A stretch of DNA of 64,000 nucleotides from JBBDRJ01 sp963766295 (lineage in GTDB: Bacteria; Actinomycetota; JAICYB01): assembly GCA_963766295.1 (NCBI GenBank), contig CAVXYW010000002.1:62001-126000 (forward strand), in the 5' to 3' direction. A program made the translations under genes and the position numbers. Shown here piece after piece: positions 17,602-26,152 of the stretch (position 1 is its first letter; each line of letters begins with the position of its first letter). The notes beneath the pieces are model-generated. The model saw nothing but the letters and a program-made list of their open reading frames with translations. It was not told the origin of the DNA and ran no database searches.

Positions 17602-19005
17602 ATGACGACGGTTTCGTCCGAACAGCATCTGGACGAAGGGACTGTAGCCGAGCTAGAGGCTACGTTCCGAGGGTCCATCGTCCGTCCCGCCGACCAGGAC
17701 TACGACCTTCATCGCAAGATCTGGAACGGCTCGATCGACCGAAGACCTGCGTTGATCGCGCGATGCGCCGGCGTAGCGGATGTCACCGCCGCCATCGCCT
17801 TCGGGCGCAGCACGGGACTTCGCATCGCCGTTCGCGGCGGCGGTCACAGCTTTCCCGGTCTTTCGGTTTGTGACGACGGTCTGATGATCGACCTGAGCCC
17901 GATGAAGGGTGTCCGTGTCGATCCGGATGGGCGAACGGCTCGGGCTGAACCGGGAGTCCTCCTCGGAGAGCTCGACCGAGAGACGCAGGCGTTCGGCTTG
18001 GCCGCACCAGCCGGAATCGTGACACACACGGGGATCGCAGGACTCACTCTCGGCGGTGGGATCGGCTGGCTCCACAGAAAGCTCGGGCTAACTATCGACC
18101 AGTTGCTCTCGGTAGATCTCGTCACGGCGGATGGCGACTTTGTTAAGGCGAGTGAGGACGAGAACACCGATCTCTTCTGGGGAGTTCGCGGTGGCGGCGG
18201 CAACTTCGGGATCGTCACGTCTTTCGAGTACCGACTTCATCCGGTGGGACCGCAAGTCATGGCCGGGCCGGTCTTTTGGGCGGCCGAAGACGCGCCGAAG
18301 GTCTTGCGGTTCTATCGCGATTGGATCTCCGATTGCCCGGACGAGCTCATGACCCTCGTCGTCTTGCGAAGGGCTCCGGCCCTACCGATCGTGCCGCCGG
18401 ATCTAGTGGGCAAGCCGATAGTCGGCGTCGTTGCCTGCTACTCGGGATCGATCGAAGAGGGTGAAAAGGTGGTGCGGCCTCTGAAGTCCTTCGGGTCGCC
18501 CGTCCTCGATCTCTGCGAACCGAAACCTTTCGTCGTCCATCAAGCTTCACTAGATCCATCCTTCGTCCCCGGTTGGTGGTACTACATCCGATCGTGCGAC
18601 GTCGCCGAGCTGAATGACGAAGTGATCGATATCACCGCTGATTTCGCGACTCGCATCACATCGCCAATAACGTCCCTCGCTCTTTGGCAGATGGGTGGAG
18701 CCGTTGCGCGCGTTGGTGAGGATGAAACTGCGTTCAACGGTCGTAAGTCCGGTCATACGTTCAACATCAACGGCAATGCGTACAACGCCGACGGCTTCGA
18801 CGAGCAAAGACAGTGGGTGCGCGATTTCTGGTCGGCGCTGGAACCCCATCACGTGGGCTTCTACGTGAACTTCATCGGTGACGAAGGCGAAGAGCGTGTG
18901 CGCGAGGCGTACGGACCCGCCAAATACGACCGGCTGAAGAGGCTGAAGAAGAGATACGACCCGCAGAACGTCTTCCACTTGAATCAGAACATCCGCCCGG
19001 ATTGA
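17602..19005 (+). CDS. FAD-linked oxidoreductase, berberine-bridge-enzyme type
   Basis: A 467-residue flavoprotein with the PCMH-type FAD domain (residues about 30-220) and C-terminal BBE segment (NVFHLNQNIRP). The covalent FAD histidine is His82 in RGGGHSFPG. The second attachment cysteine of bicovalent enzymes is absent (GIVTHTGIAGLTLGGG), so single-point attachment is predicted. Such enzymes oxidise sugars, alcohols or alkaloid-like substrates with O2. AAGGAG lies 7 nt before the ATG, a good ribosome-binding site. No signal peptide. Substrate is unknown. Confidence 0.93.
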   Translation: MTTVSSEQHLDEGTVAELEATFRGSIVRPADQDYDLHRKIWNGSIDRRPALIARCAGVADVTAAIAFGRSTGLRIAVRGGGHSFPGLSVCDDGLMIDLSPMKGVRVDPDGRTARAEPGVLLGELDRETQAFGLAAPAGIVTHTGIAGLTLGGGIGWLHRKLGLTIDQLLSVDLVTADGDFVKASEDENTDLFWGVRGGGGNFGIVTSFEYRLHPVGPQVMAGPVFWAAEDAPKVLRFYRDWISDCPDELMTLVVLRRAPALPIVPPDLVGKPIVGVVACYSGSIEEGEKVVRPLKSFGSPVLDLCEPKPFVVHQASLDPSFVPGWWYYIRSCDVAELNDEVIDITADFATRITSPITSLALWQMGGAVARVGEDETAFNGRKSGHTFNINGNAYNADGFDEQRQWVRDFWSALEPHHVGFYVNFIGDEGEERVREAYGPAKYDRLKRLKKRYDPQNVFHLNQNIRPD

Positions 19006-19160
19006 GTAAGGCGCACCACTGTGCAACGAGCGGGGATTGCAGGGCCATTGCGTATTTCTGCAAGCGCCCTCGGCCCCATCCAGGGTTACCAAGACGCGCG
19101 CTATCGGGTACTAATTCACATGTGGGCACGACGGTGAACATTGGGGGTTCGGGCTAGCCG

Positions 19161-19167
19161 AAGGAGG
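19161..19167 (+). promoter_or_regulatory. Strong ribosome-binding site of the peptide-binding protein
   Basis: AAGGAGG ends 6 nt before ATG 19174. It fixes the start there rather than at the in-frame TTG 19141. It partly overlaps the 3' arm of a small inverted repeat (TTCGG-GCTAG-CCGAA, 19148-19162) that could mask it. Confidence 0.8.
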
Positions 19168-19173
19168 ATTTCG

Positions 19174-20841
19174 ATGCGCAAGCGTGCGTTTGCTTTGGCG
19201 GCAGCGGTTCTGGCGCTCGGCCTTGTGGCAGCAGCTTGCGGATCCCAGGAAGGCGGCGGTGGCGGTGAGGGCGGCGGCTCACTCGTTCTCGGTGCCGAGC
19301 AGTTCCCCGATTGCCTCAACCCGGTCGACTCGTGTGCCAACGCTTCGTGGCTCGGCTGGGCCATAACCCAGCACATCCTTCCCAAAGCTATGACGATCAC
19401 CAACGAAGGAACCTTCGAAGCGACATCTCTTCTCACTGAAGCACCGACTCTGGAGAACGGCGGCATCCAGGAAAACCCCTTCCGCGTGACCTTCAAGATC
19501 AACCCCGACGCGGTCTGGAGCGACGGGACACCGATCACCTCGAAGGACTTCGAGTTCACGTGGAAAGCGCACACCGACACGACAGGATCCTTGTTCACGG
19601 TCGGCTACGACAAGATCAAATCCGTGAGCACCACCGACCCGAAAACGGCCGTTGTCGAGTACACGGAAGTGTTCGCCGACTGGCCGGACAACTTCGGCGG
19701 TAACACCGATTTCGTCCTGAAGGCCGACGAATTCCCCGACGGGCCGGACCTCAAAGGCCAGATGCAGCAGGACATCCCCTTCTCGGGTGGTCCTTACGTG
19801 CTCGACTCTTATAGCAAGAACCAAATAGTGCTTCTGGCGAACGATAAGTACTACGGACCGAAGGCGAAGATCCCGAAGGTCACTTTCGTTCCCCGGGAAG
19901 AGCAGAGCGCGCAGATCACTTCGTTGCTCTCAGGCGAAATCGCGGCCATCTACCCACAGGCGAACGTGGAGCTTCGACAGCGCCTCGAATCGGCCGAGAA
20001 CGTCGAGTTCATGGTCGGCAGTACTTCTCAGTACGAGGGCATATGGCCGAACCTCGAGAAGGCGCCACTCAATGAGAAAGCCGTTCGTGAGGCACTCTTC
20101 TGGGCAACCGACAGGCAGGCCGTTGTCGACACGATCATCAAGCCGATCCAGCCCGACGCGAAAGTCTTGAATTGCGCCGGATGGGTCCCCTCCGTTGGCG
20201 ACTGGTGCGACAACACCGATTTCGCCGACTTCGATTCCTACGACCCGGCCAAGGCGAAGCAGATCTTAGAGGGCGCGGGCTGGGCCCTGGGTTCCGACGG
20301 TATCTACGCCAAGGGCGGACAGCGACTATCGCTCGTGGTCTCGACGACCACCGGCAACAAAGGCCGCGAGGACATGCAGGCACTTCTCAAGGAGAAGTGG
20401 AAGGAGGCCGGCATCGAGATGGTCATCAAGAACTACGCGTCACCGAGTCCGATCTTCACCGATGTGGTTCCCAAGGGTGATTTCTCGGCGGCCATATACG
20501 CGCAAGTAGCAAGTCCCGATCCCACTGTCACTTCGCTCTATAACTGCGATCAGATCCCGACGGCAGAAAATAGTTACAGCGGACAGAACTTCAACCGCTG
20601 GTGCAACGAGGAGGCTTCCAATCTGACCAAGCGTGCCGACCAAACCGTCGATGAAGCTGATCGGCTACAGCTGACCCAACGGATAGGCGACCTCGTTCGC
20701 GCCGATCTCGTTTGGTTCCCGATCTATCAGAAGACCGTCATAACAGCGTGGCGCACGGACAAGGTTGCCGGTCCGGTCGGCGAGTACAACCAGAACCCGC
20801 TGGCAGGCTTCTACAACCTCTCGGAGTGGACACTGCCGTAG
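19174..20841 (+). CDS. ABC transporter peptide-binding lipoprotein (family 5)
   Basis: A 555-residue extracellular solute-binding protein of the Dpp/Opp family (SBP_bac_5). Residues 1-24 form a lipoprotein signal (MRKRAFALAAAVLALGLVAA then Cys) followed by a Gly-rich linker, so it is membrane-tethered outside the cell. Family sequence includes FRVTFKINPDAVWSDGTPIT and KDFEFTWKA, NEKAVREALFWATDRQAVVD and a C-terminal LVWFPIYQKTVITAW. It captures oligopeptides or similar ligands for the four following genes. It is the first and most heavily translated gene of the operon, judging by its Shine-Dalgarno. Confidence 0.95.
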   Translation: MRKRAFALAAAVLALGLVAAACGSQEGGGGGEGGGSLVLGAEQFPDCLNPVDSCANASWLGWAITQHILPKAMTITNEGTFEATSLLTEAPTLENGGIQENPFRVTFKINPDAVWSDGTPITSKDFEFTWKAHTDTTGSLFTVGYDKIKSVSTTDPKTAVVEYTEVFADWPDNFGGNTDFVLKADEFPDGPDLKGQMQQDIPFSGGPYVLDSYSKNQIVLLANDKYYGPKAKIPKVTFVPREEQSAQITSLLSGEIAAIYPQANVELRQRLESAENVEFMVGSTSQYEGIWPNLEKAPLNEKAVREALFWATDRQAVVDTIIKPIQPDAKVLNCAGWVPSVGDWCDNTDFADFDSYDPAKAKQILEGAGWALGSDGIYAKGGQRLSLVVSTTTGNKGREDMQALLKEKWKEAGIEMVIKNYASPSPIFTDVVPKGDFSAAIYAQVASPDPTVTSLYNCDQIPTAENSYSGQNFNRWCNEEASNLTKRADQTVDEADRLQLTQRIGDLVRADLVWFPIYQKTVITAWRTDKVAGPVGEYNQNPLAGFYNLSEWTLP

Positions 20842-20922
20842 TCGGGCCGCGACGGATGCGGATGACGAGTTGCGTCTGGTGAAACCGGGCGCATCTCTTC
20901 ACGGCGGATACGATGAGGGCGC

Positions 20923-21900
20923 ATGGGGCAGTTTGTAGCTCGCCGTGCGTTGGTTTCGATCCCCGTGCTCCTCATCGCCTCTATTGCCGTGTTCATCGTA
21001 GTCCGCACCACGACGAGTCCCTTGGCCGCACTCAGAAGCAACCCGCGGGTTAGCCAGGACGCCATCCAGGAGTACAGGAAGGAGCTGGGCCTTGACCGTT
21101 CCGGCGTCCAGCAGTACTTGTCTTGGCTCGGCAAATTCGTACGTGGACAATGGGGCGAATCGCTGACGACGGGGCGGCCCGTCGCTCCGGACATCAAAGA
21201 GTCGCTGGGGAATACCTTCGTGCTCGGAGCGACGGCGTTCATCCTCTCTCTTGCCATCGGCATCGGGGTCGGCGTCTTCTCAGCGCTAAGGCAGTATTCC
21301 GTCTTCGATTACCTTGCCACCGGGTCGGCCTTCCTTGGCCTGTCCATCCCGGTGTTCTGGTTCGCCTTGATCCTGCAGCTCGTTTCCGGCGTGTACATAA
21401 CCAGGTGGTTCAACCTCTCAGAACCGATCTTCTACACGGCCGGCATCTTCGCTCCCGGAACGCAGGGATTCGATCTCGTCGATCGGATCCGCCATCTCGT
21501 TCTGCCCACGATCGTCCTGGCCGTGCAGCTCGTGGCGATCTACAGCAGGTACACGCGGGCCGGGATGCTGGAGGTGCTGCACTCCGACTACTTGCGCACC
21601 GCGCGGGCCAAGGGATTGGGTGAGAGGCGTGTGATCTTTCGGCACGGGTTGCGCAATGGTCTGATCCCACTTGTGAGCATCGCCGCCACCGACATCGGTG
21701 CTCTGGCCGGCGGACTGATCGTCACCGAGACGATCTTCGCGTGGCCGGGGATGGGCGTGCTGTTCATACACGCGATGCGCGACGGCGATTACACAGTGAT
21801 CCTTCCCTGGATGATGGTTGTCGTCACGTTCGTTATCGGCTTCAACCTCATAGCCGACATCCTCTACGCCGTTCTGGACCCGAGGATCCGCTATGACTGA
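20923..21900 (+). CDS. Oligopeptide ABC transporter permease, DppB type
   Basis: A 325-residue integral membrane permease with about six hydrophobic segments. The N-terminal region matches DppB (FVARRALVSIPVLLIASIAV), and the EAA coupling loop is visible as ARAKGLGERRVIFRHGLRN before NGLIPLVS. It pairs with the DppC-type permease to form the channel. Its end overlaps the next gene by 8 bp (21893-21900), so translation is coupled. Confidence 0.95.
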   Translation: MGQFVARRALVSIPVLLIASIAVFIVVRTTTSPLAALRSNPRVSQDAIQEYRKELGLDRSGVQQYLSWLGKFVRGQWGESLTTGRPVAPDIKESLGNTFVLGATAFILSLAIGIGVGVFSALRQYSVFDYLATGSAFLGLSIPVFWFALILQLVSGVYITRWFNLSEPIFYTAGIFAPGTQGFDLVDRIRHLVLPTIVLAVQLVAIYSRYTRAGMLEVLHSDYLRTARAKGLGERRVIFRHGLRNGLIPLVSIAATDIGALAGGLIVTETIFAWPGMGVLFIHAMRDGDYTVILPWMMVVVTFVIGFNLIADILYAVLDPRIRYD

Positions 21901-22834
21901 CGGCCGCGTGATCCCGGACCCCGCATCGTCTGAGGAAGCCATGCCGGACGACGTTCTCGTCGCGATGGGCATCGAGGCCGCGGGTGCCAGCCAAGGCCAG
22001 CTGGTTTGGCGGCGGCTTCGGCGTCACCGGCTCGCGATGGCGAGCGTCGTGGTGCTGGTGCTCATCGCCCTGGTCGCGATCTTCGCAGGCTTCGTCGCAC
22101 CGAAGGGGTACGCCGAGCAGGACCTGGGGGCGCAGCTGTTGTCCCCTCGCGCGGGAAGCTTGCTTGGAACCGACACCCTCGGCCGTGACGAGCTGTCGCG
22201 TGTCATCTACGGCGGACGCATCTCGCTGGCCGTCGGGCTGAGCGTTGCCCTTTCGGCCGGTCTGATCGGCACGCTCATAGGAGCACTTGCCGGCTTCTAC
22301 GGCGGGCGGCTGGACACCTTGCTGATGCGGATCACCGACCTGTTCCTTTCCATCCCCTTGCTCGTGATCCTCATCGTCGCCGCGACCGTCCTGGGGGGCA
22401 GCGCCTTCGACATCGTGTTCGTCCTCTCGCTCTTCTTCTGGATGCCGATGGCCCGCGTAGTTCGTGGAGTCTTTCTGTCGTTGCGAGAGAAGGAGTTCGT
22501 CGAGGCCGCGCGGGCTATCGGAGCATCCGGTCGGCGCATCATCGTTCGCCACATGCTGCCCAACGCCTTGGGCCCGATCATCGTGAACGTCACCCTCACG
22601 GTTGCGCAGGCCATCCTCATCGAGTCCGTGCTCTCGTTCCTCGGGTTCGGTATCCAGCCCCCGACGCCGACATGGGGAAACATGCTGGCCGAATCCCGCG
22701 ATCTGGCCACGGTTGCGCCGTGGCTTATCTGGTTCCCGGGCTTGGCGATCCTGTTGACGATCCTCTGTGTGAATTTCTTCGGTGACGGTTTGCGTGATGC
22801 CTTCGATCCCACCCAGCAGTTGATCCGCCGATGA
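21893..22834 (+). CDS. Oligopeptide ABC transporter permease, DppC type
   Basis: A 313-residue membrane permease. An N-terminal cytoplasmic segment precedes the DppC signature helix (RRLRRHRLAMASVVVLVLIA). It has the LLGTDTLGRDELSRVIYGGR block and the EAA loop (FVEAARAIGASGRRIIVRH). The C-terminus has the NMLAESRDL and FFGDGLRDAFDP sequences typical of this subunit. It starts inside the DppB stop region and its TGA overlaps the ATPase start (ATGA, 22831-22834). Confidence 0.95.
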   Translation: MTDGRVIPDPASSEEAMPDDVLVAMGIEAAGASQGQLVWRRLRRHRLAMASVVVLVLIALVAIFAGFVAPKGYAEQDLGAQLLSPRAGSLLGTDTLGRDELSRVIYGGRISLAVGLSVALSAGLIGTLIGALAGFYGGRLDTLLMRITDLFLSIPLLVILIVAATVLGGSAFDIVFVLSLFFWMPMARVVRGVFLSLREKEFVEAARAIGASGRRIIVRHMLPNALGPIIVNVTLTVAQAILIESVLSFLGFGIQPPTPTWGNMLAESRDLATVAPWLIWFPGLAILLTILCVNFFGDGLRDAFDPTQQLIRR

Positions 22835-23877
22835 CGAACGTCGCCGACCCTGGGCCTGCGCCCGATTTTTCCGGTCCTGTTCTCCAGGTCGGCGGATTGC
22901 ACACCGAGTTCGCAACCGAGGCCGGACCCGTTCGAGCCGTGGACGGTGTCAGCTTCGAGATCGGCTCTGGCGAAGTATTCGCGATCGTTGGCGAGTCCGG
23001 GTGCGGAAAGAGCACGATCGCTCTCTCGATCTTGGATCTTCTTCCCAAACCCGCCGGGAAGGTCACGTCGGGAAGCGTTATGTTCCGCGGCGAAGAATTG
23101 GTCGGTGCACATCCGGATCGTCTACGCGCCATCCGAGGCGACCGGATCTCGATGGTGTTCCAGGACCCGTTGACGGCGCTCAATCCGACGCTTCGAGTCG
23201 GCGACCAGATCGCCGAGGTGTTCCACGCCCATCGCGATCTGATCAAGCAGGACGCTATGGAGCGTGCCGTTGAACTCCTTGCGATAGTCGGGATCCCAAA
23301 ACCCCTGGAGAGATCTCGCGACTATCCGCATCAGTTCTCCGGCGGAATGCGTCAGCGCGTGATGATCGCGATGGCGATAGCGCTGCGCCCCAACCTGCTC
23401 ATCGCCGACGAGCCGACCACGGCTCTCGATGTGACCATCCAGGCTCAGATCCTCGAACTGCTCCTGGATGTTCGCAACAGATTCGAGATGTCGATCCTGC
23501 TGATCACCCACGACCTCGGCGTCGTAGCCGGCACAGCCGACCGGATCATGGTCATGTACGCCGGCAAGAAGGTCGAAGAAGCTGACGCCGTGACGTTGTA
23601 CGAATCGTCGAAGCATCCCTATACGTGGGGCCTTCTCGGATCGACGGCGCGCATCGACCGGGCGCGCGGCGTGAGGATGGCGCAAGTGCCGGGCTCCCCG
23701 CCGAGCCTTCTGCACCCTCCGACTGCCTGTCGCTTCGCGCCGCGCTGTCCGCACGTCCAAGAGATCTGCCGTCGGGACTATCCAGATCTGCGGACGATCC
23801 AGACGGGCCAAGAAGCGGCGTGTCACTTCGCGCAGGAGCCGGGCTGGAAGCCGCTTGGCTCGGAGATGCCGGCATGA
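22831..23877 (+). CDS. Oligopeptide ABC transporter ATPase, DppD type
   Basis: A 348-residue ATP-binding subunit. Walker A is GESGCGKST, the signature is FSGGMRQR, Walker B is LLIADEPTTALD and the H-loop is LITHDLG. The C-terminal oligopeptide-transporter extension has the conserved cysteine cluster (CRFAPRCPH, EICRRDYP, AACHFA) typical of DppD/OppD. It energises import with the DppF-type partner encoded next (ATGA overlap at 23874-23877). Confidence 0.96.
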   Translation: MTNVADPGPAPDFSGPVLQVGGLHTEFATEAGPVRAVDGVSFEIGSGEVFAIVGESGCGKSTIALSILDLLPKPAGKVTSGSVMFRGEELVGAHPDRLRAIRGDRISMVFQDPLTALNPTLRVGDQIAEVFHAHRDLIKQDAMERAVELLAIVGIPKPLERSRDYPHQFSGGMRQRVMIAMAIALRPNLLIADEPTTALDVTIQAQILELLLDVRNRFEMSILLITHDLGVVAGTADRIMVMYAGKKVEEADAVTLYESSKHPYTWGLLGSTARIDRARGVRMAQVPGSPPSLLHPPTACRFAPRCPHVQEICRRDYPDLRTIQTGQEAACHFAQEPGWKPLGSEMPA

Positions 23878-24878
23878 GTGAAGTGCTCCTGCGAGCCGAG
23901 GGGTTGGTCAAGCACTTCCCGGTGCAACGCGGGGTCGTTCTCAGACGCACGGTCGCGGAGTGTCACGCGGCCGACGGCGTGAGCTTCGACATAGCTCCGG
24001 GAGAGACGCTCGGTCTGGTGGGCGAATCTGGATGCGGAAAGTCGACCGTCGCGCGGCTTCTTCTACGCCTTATCGATGTCGATGAGGGGAGGATCGAGTT
24101 TGCGGGCGAAGACATAACTCACGCAGACGGCGATCGCCTTCGTCATCTCCGGCGCGAGATGCAGATCATGTTCCAGGACCCGTTCGCGAGCCTCAATCCG
24201 CGGATGACGGTGAGCGGCATCGTCGCCGAACCACTTCGCATCCATGGACTCTGGGACGGAGGTGGACCAGCGCTTGTGCGAGAGCTTCTCGAACGTGTCG
24301 GGCTGGGGGCCGAGCACGCGGACCGCTTTCCACACGAGTTCTCGGGCGGACAACGCCAGCGCATCGGTATCGCGCGAGCGCTGGCATTGCGTCCCAAGCT
24401 GATCGTGTGCGATGAGCCCGTGTCCGCATTGGACGTATCGATGCGGGCCCAGATCTTGAATCTGTTGAATGAGCTACAGGACGACTTCGGCTTGACGTAT
24501 CTCTTCATCTCGCACGACCTGTCCGTCGTGCGTCAGGTGTGTGACCGCGTCGCCGTCATGTATCTCGGAAAGATCGTGGAGGTCGCCGAGCGTGATGCGT
24601 TGTTCGACAAAGCTCTTCACCCATACACGCAAGCGTTGATCTCGGCCGTTCCGATACCCGATCCGAAGCTCGAACGTGCGCGCCGGCGGATCGTGCTAAA
24701 GGGTGACGTTCCGAGCCCGTTGGAACCGCCGCCGGCTTGCCGCTTCCACACGCGGTGCTGGAAAGCCGAGGACATCTGCGAAAGCGAGGAACCGGCCCTC
24801 AGCGTCCGGTGCGGCGAACACCCCGCGGCCTGTCACTTCGCGGAACCCAAAGCTCCGGTTGTCGAAGCCCCGGCCTAG
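23874..24878 (+). CDS. Oligopeptide ABC transporter ATPase, DppF type
   Basis: A 334-residue second ATPase. The frame is open back to 23625, but that part is antisense-like; ATG 23874 overlaps the upstream TGA and starts with family sequence (LLRAEGLVKHFPVQRG). Walker A is GESGCGKST, signature FSGGQRQR, Walker B LIVCDEPVSALD, H-loop FISHDLS. The C-terminal cysteine cluster (CRFHTRC, ICESEEP, AACHFA) is present. Its TAG overlaps the stop of the convergent acyl-CoA dehydrogenase in CTAG (24875-24878), ending the five-gene operon. Confidence 0.96.
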   Translation: MSEVLLRAEGLVKHFPVQRGVVLRRTVAECHAADGVSFDIAPGETLGLVGESGCGKSTVARLLLRLIDVDEGRIEFAGEDITHADGDRLRHLRREMQIMFQDPFASLNPRMTVSGIVAEPLRIHGLWDGGGPALVRELLERVGLGAEHADRFPHEFSGGQRQRIGIARALALRPKLIVCDEPVSALDVSMRAQILNLLNELQDDFGLTYLFISHDLSVVRQVCDRVAVMYLGKIVEVAERDALFDKALHPYTQALISAVPIPDPKLERARRRIVLKGDVPSPLEPPPACRFHTRCWKAEDICESEEPALSVRCGEHPAACHFAEPKAPVVEAPA

Positions 24879-26149
24879 CCGCCCTTGACCGTTCCGACCT
24901 TGAGTTCGCGGAAGGGAACTTCTTTGTCGACGCGCGGATCCTGCGGGAGACCGAGGACCCTCTCGCCGAGGATGTTCAGCATCACCTCGTCGGTTCCGCC
25001 GGCGATCTTCCCCGATCGGGAGCTGAGCAGACCGACACTCGCGTTTTGCCCCGTGCTGCCTTCGCCTTCCCAGGCGATACCGGAAGCTCCGACCAGGCTG
25101 GCCGAGAGCTCGCTCTGAGCGGCGCCGAGTCGCGCACCGATCAGCTTGAGCATCGAGAACTCCGGACCGGGGATCGCTTTGCGCGCGGCCATGGCCATGC
25201 GCTCGCGCAGCATCGTCAGCACACGGTTCTGGACGTAGAGATCGACGACGCGATCGCGGTGTTCGCGCTCCGACCACAAGCCGCGGTCCTTCGCCAAGAC
25301 GCACGAGCGCGTTATCTCCGCCGGCGCGGCGTCCGCCGCCACCGCCACCGGCGCCGCCGATCGACATGCGCTCGTTCATGAGCGTGGTGAGCGCGACCTT
25401 CCACCCGGAGCCGACCTCGTCGAGCCGCTGATCGAATCGGGCACGCGGACGTCGTCGAAGAACACCTCGTTGAAGTGCGCTTCGCCGGTGATCTGCCGAA
25501 GCGGACGCACGGTCACGCCCGGCGCGCGCAGGTCGACGAGGAACATCGTCAGGCCCTGGTGCTTCGGAAGATCGGGGTCGGTGCGGACGATGACCTCGCC
25601 CCACTCGCTGAAGTGGGCGCCGGTCGTCCACACCTTCTGTCCGTTGAGGACCCATTCGTCGCCGAACTTCTCGGCCCGCATCTGCAACCCGGCGACGTCG
25701 GAACCGGCGCCGGGTTCGCTGAACAACTGAGACCAGATCTCGGAACCGTTGATGAGGTTCGGCATGAAGCGCTTCTTCTGCTCCTCGGTGCCGTGCGTGA
25801 AGATGGTCGGCAGACACATGCCCTGTCCGATGTACATGCCGAAGGTCGGCAGGACGTACGCAGCGGCTTCGGCGTTGAATGCGGCTTGGTGCGCGCGCGT
25901 CAGACCCGCGCCGCCGTACTCCTTCGGATAGGTGATGCCGGCGAAGCCGGCCTCGGCCAGCTTCATCTGGAATTCCTTGGCTCGGGCGATGCCCCTCTTC
26001 TCCTCGTCCGAGCCCATCTCGCCGCTGGGGCGTCCCATGTTCTCGGAGCCCGGAGCTCCGCGTTTGGTCGCGTTGGCCGCGAGCCACTCGCGCGCCTTGG
26101 CGCGGTAGGACTCGACGTCGACGTCCGGCTTGGTTTCGGTAGTTGTCAT
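24875..26149 (-). pseudogene. Acyl-CoA dehydrogenase interrupted by two compensating indels
   Basis: The first part (26149 to about 25424) and last part (about 25294 to 24875) share one frame, while the middle 43 codons read correctly only in another frame. After PDSISG a base is missing: GGCTC where GGCCTC would give GLDEVGSGWKVAL. Near 25294-25295 there is one extra C, giving CTTGGCG where CTTGCG would give VRLAKDRGLWSE. With both corrected, a full-length enzyme of about 424 residues results, close to the adjacent paralogue (26153-27424), including GGTDEVMLNILGERVLGLP. Either a decayed gene or, because both indels are single C/G slips, sequence error. It lies 3 bp downstream of its paralogue. 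Confidence 0.85.
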
Positions 26150-26152
26150 CTG

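Noticed and set aside
19148..19162. TTCGG-GCTAG-CCGAA repeat before the peptide-binding lipoprotein as a riboswitch
   Set aside because: Too small and without further conserved structure; noted only as a possible weak hairpin near the ribosome-binding site.
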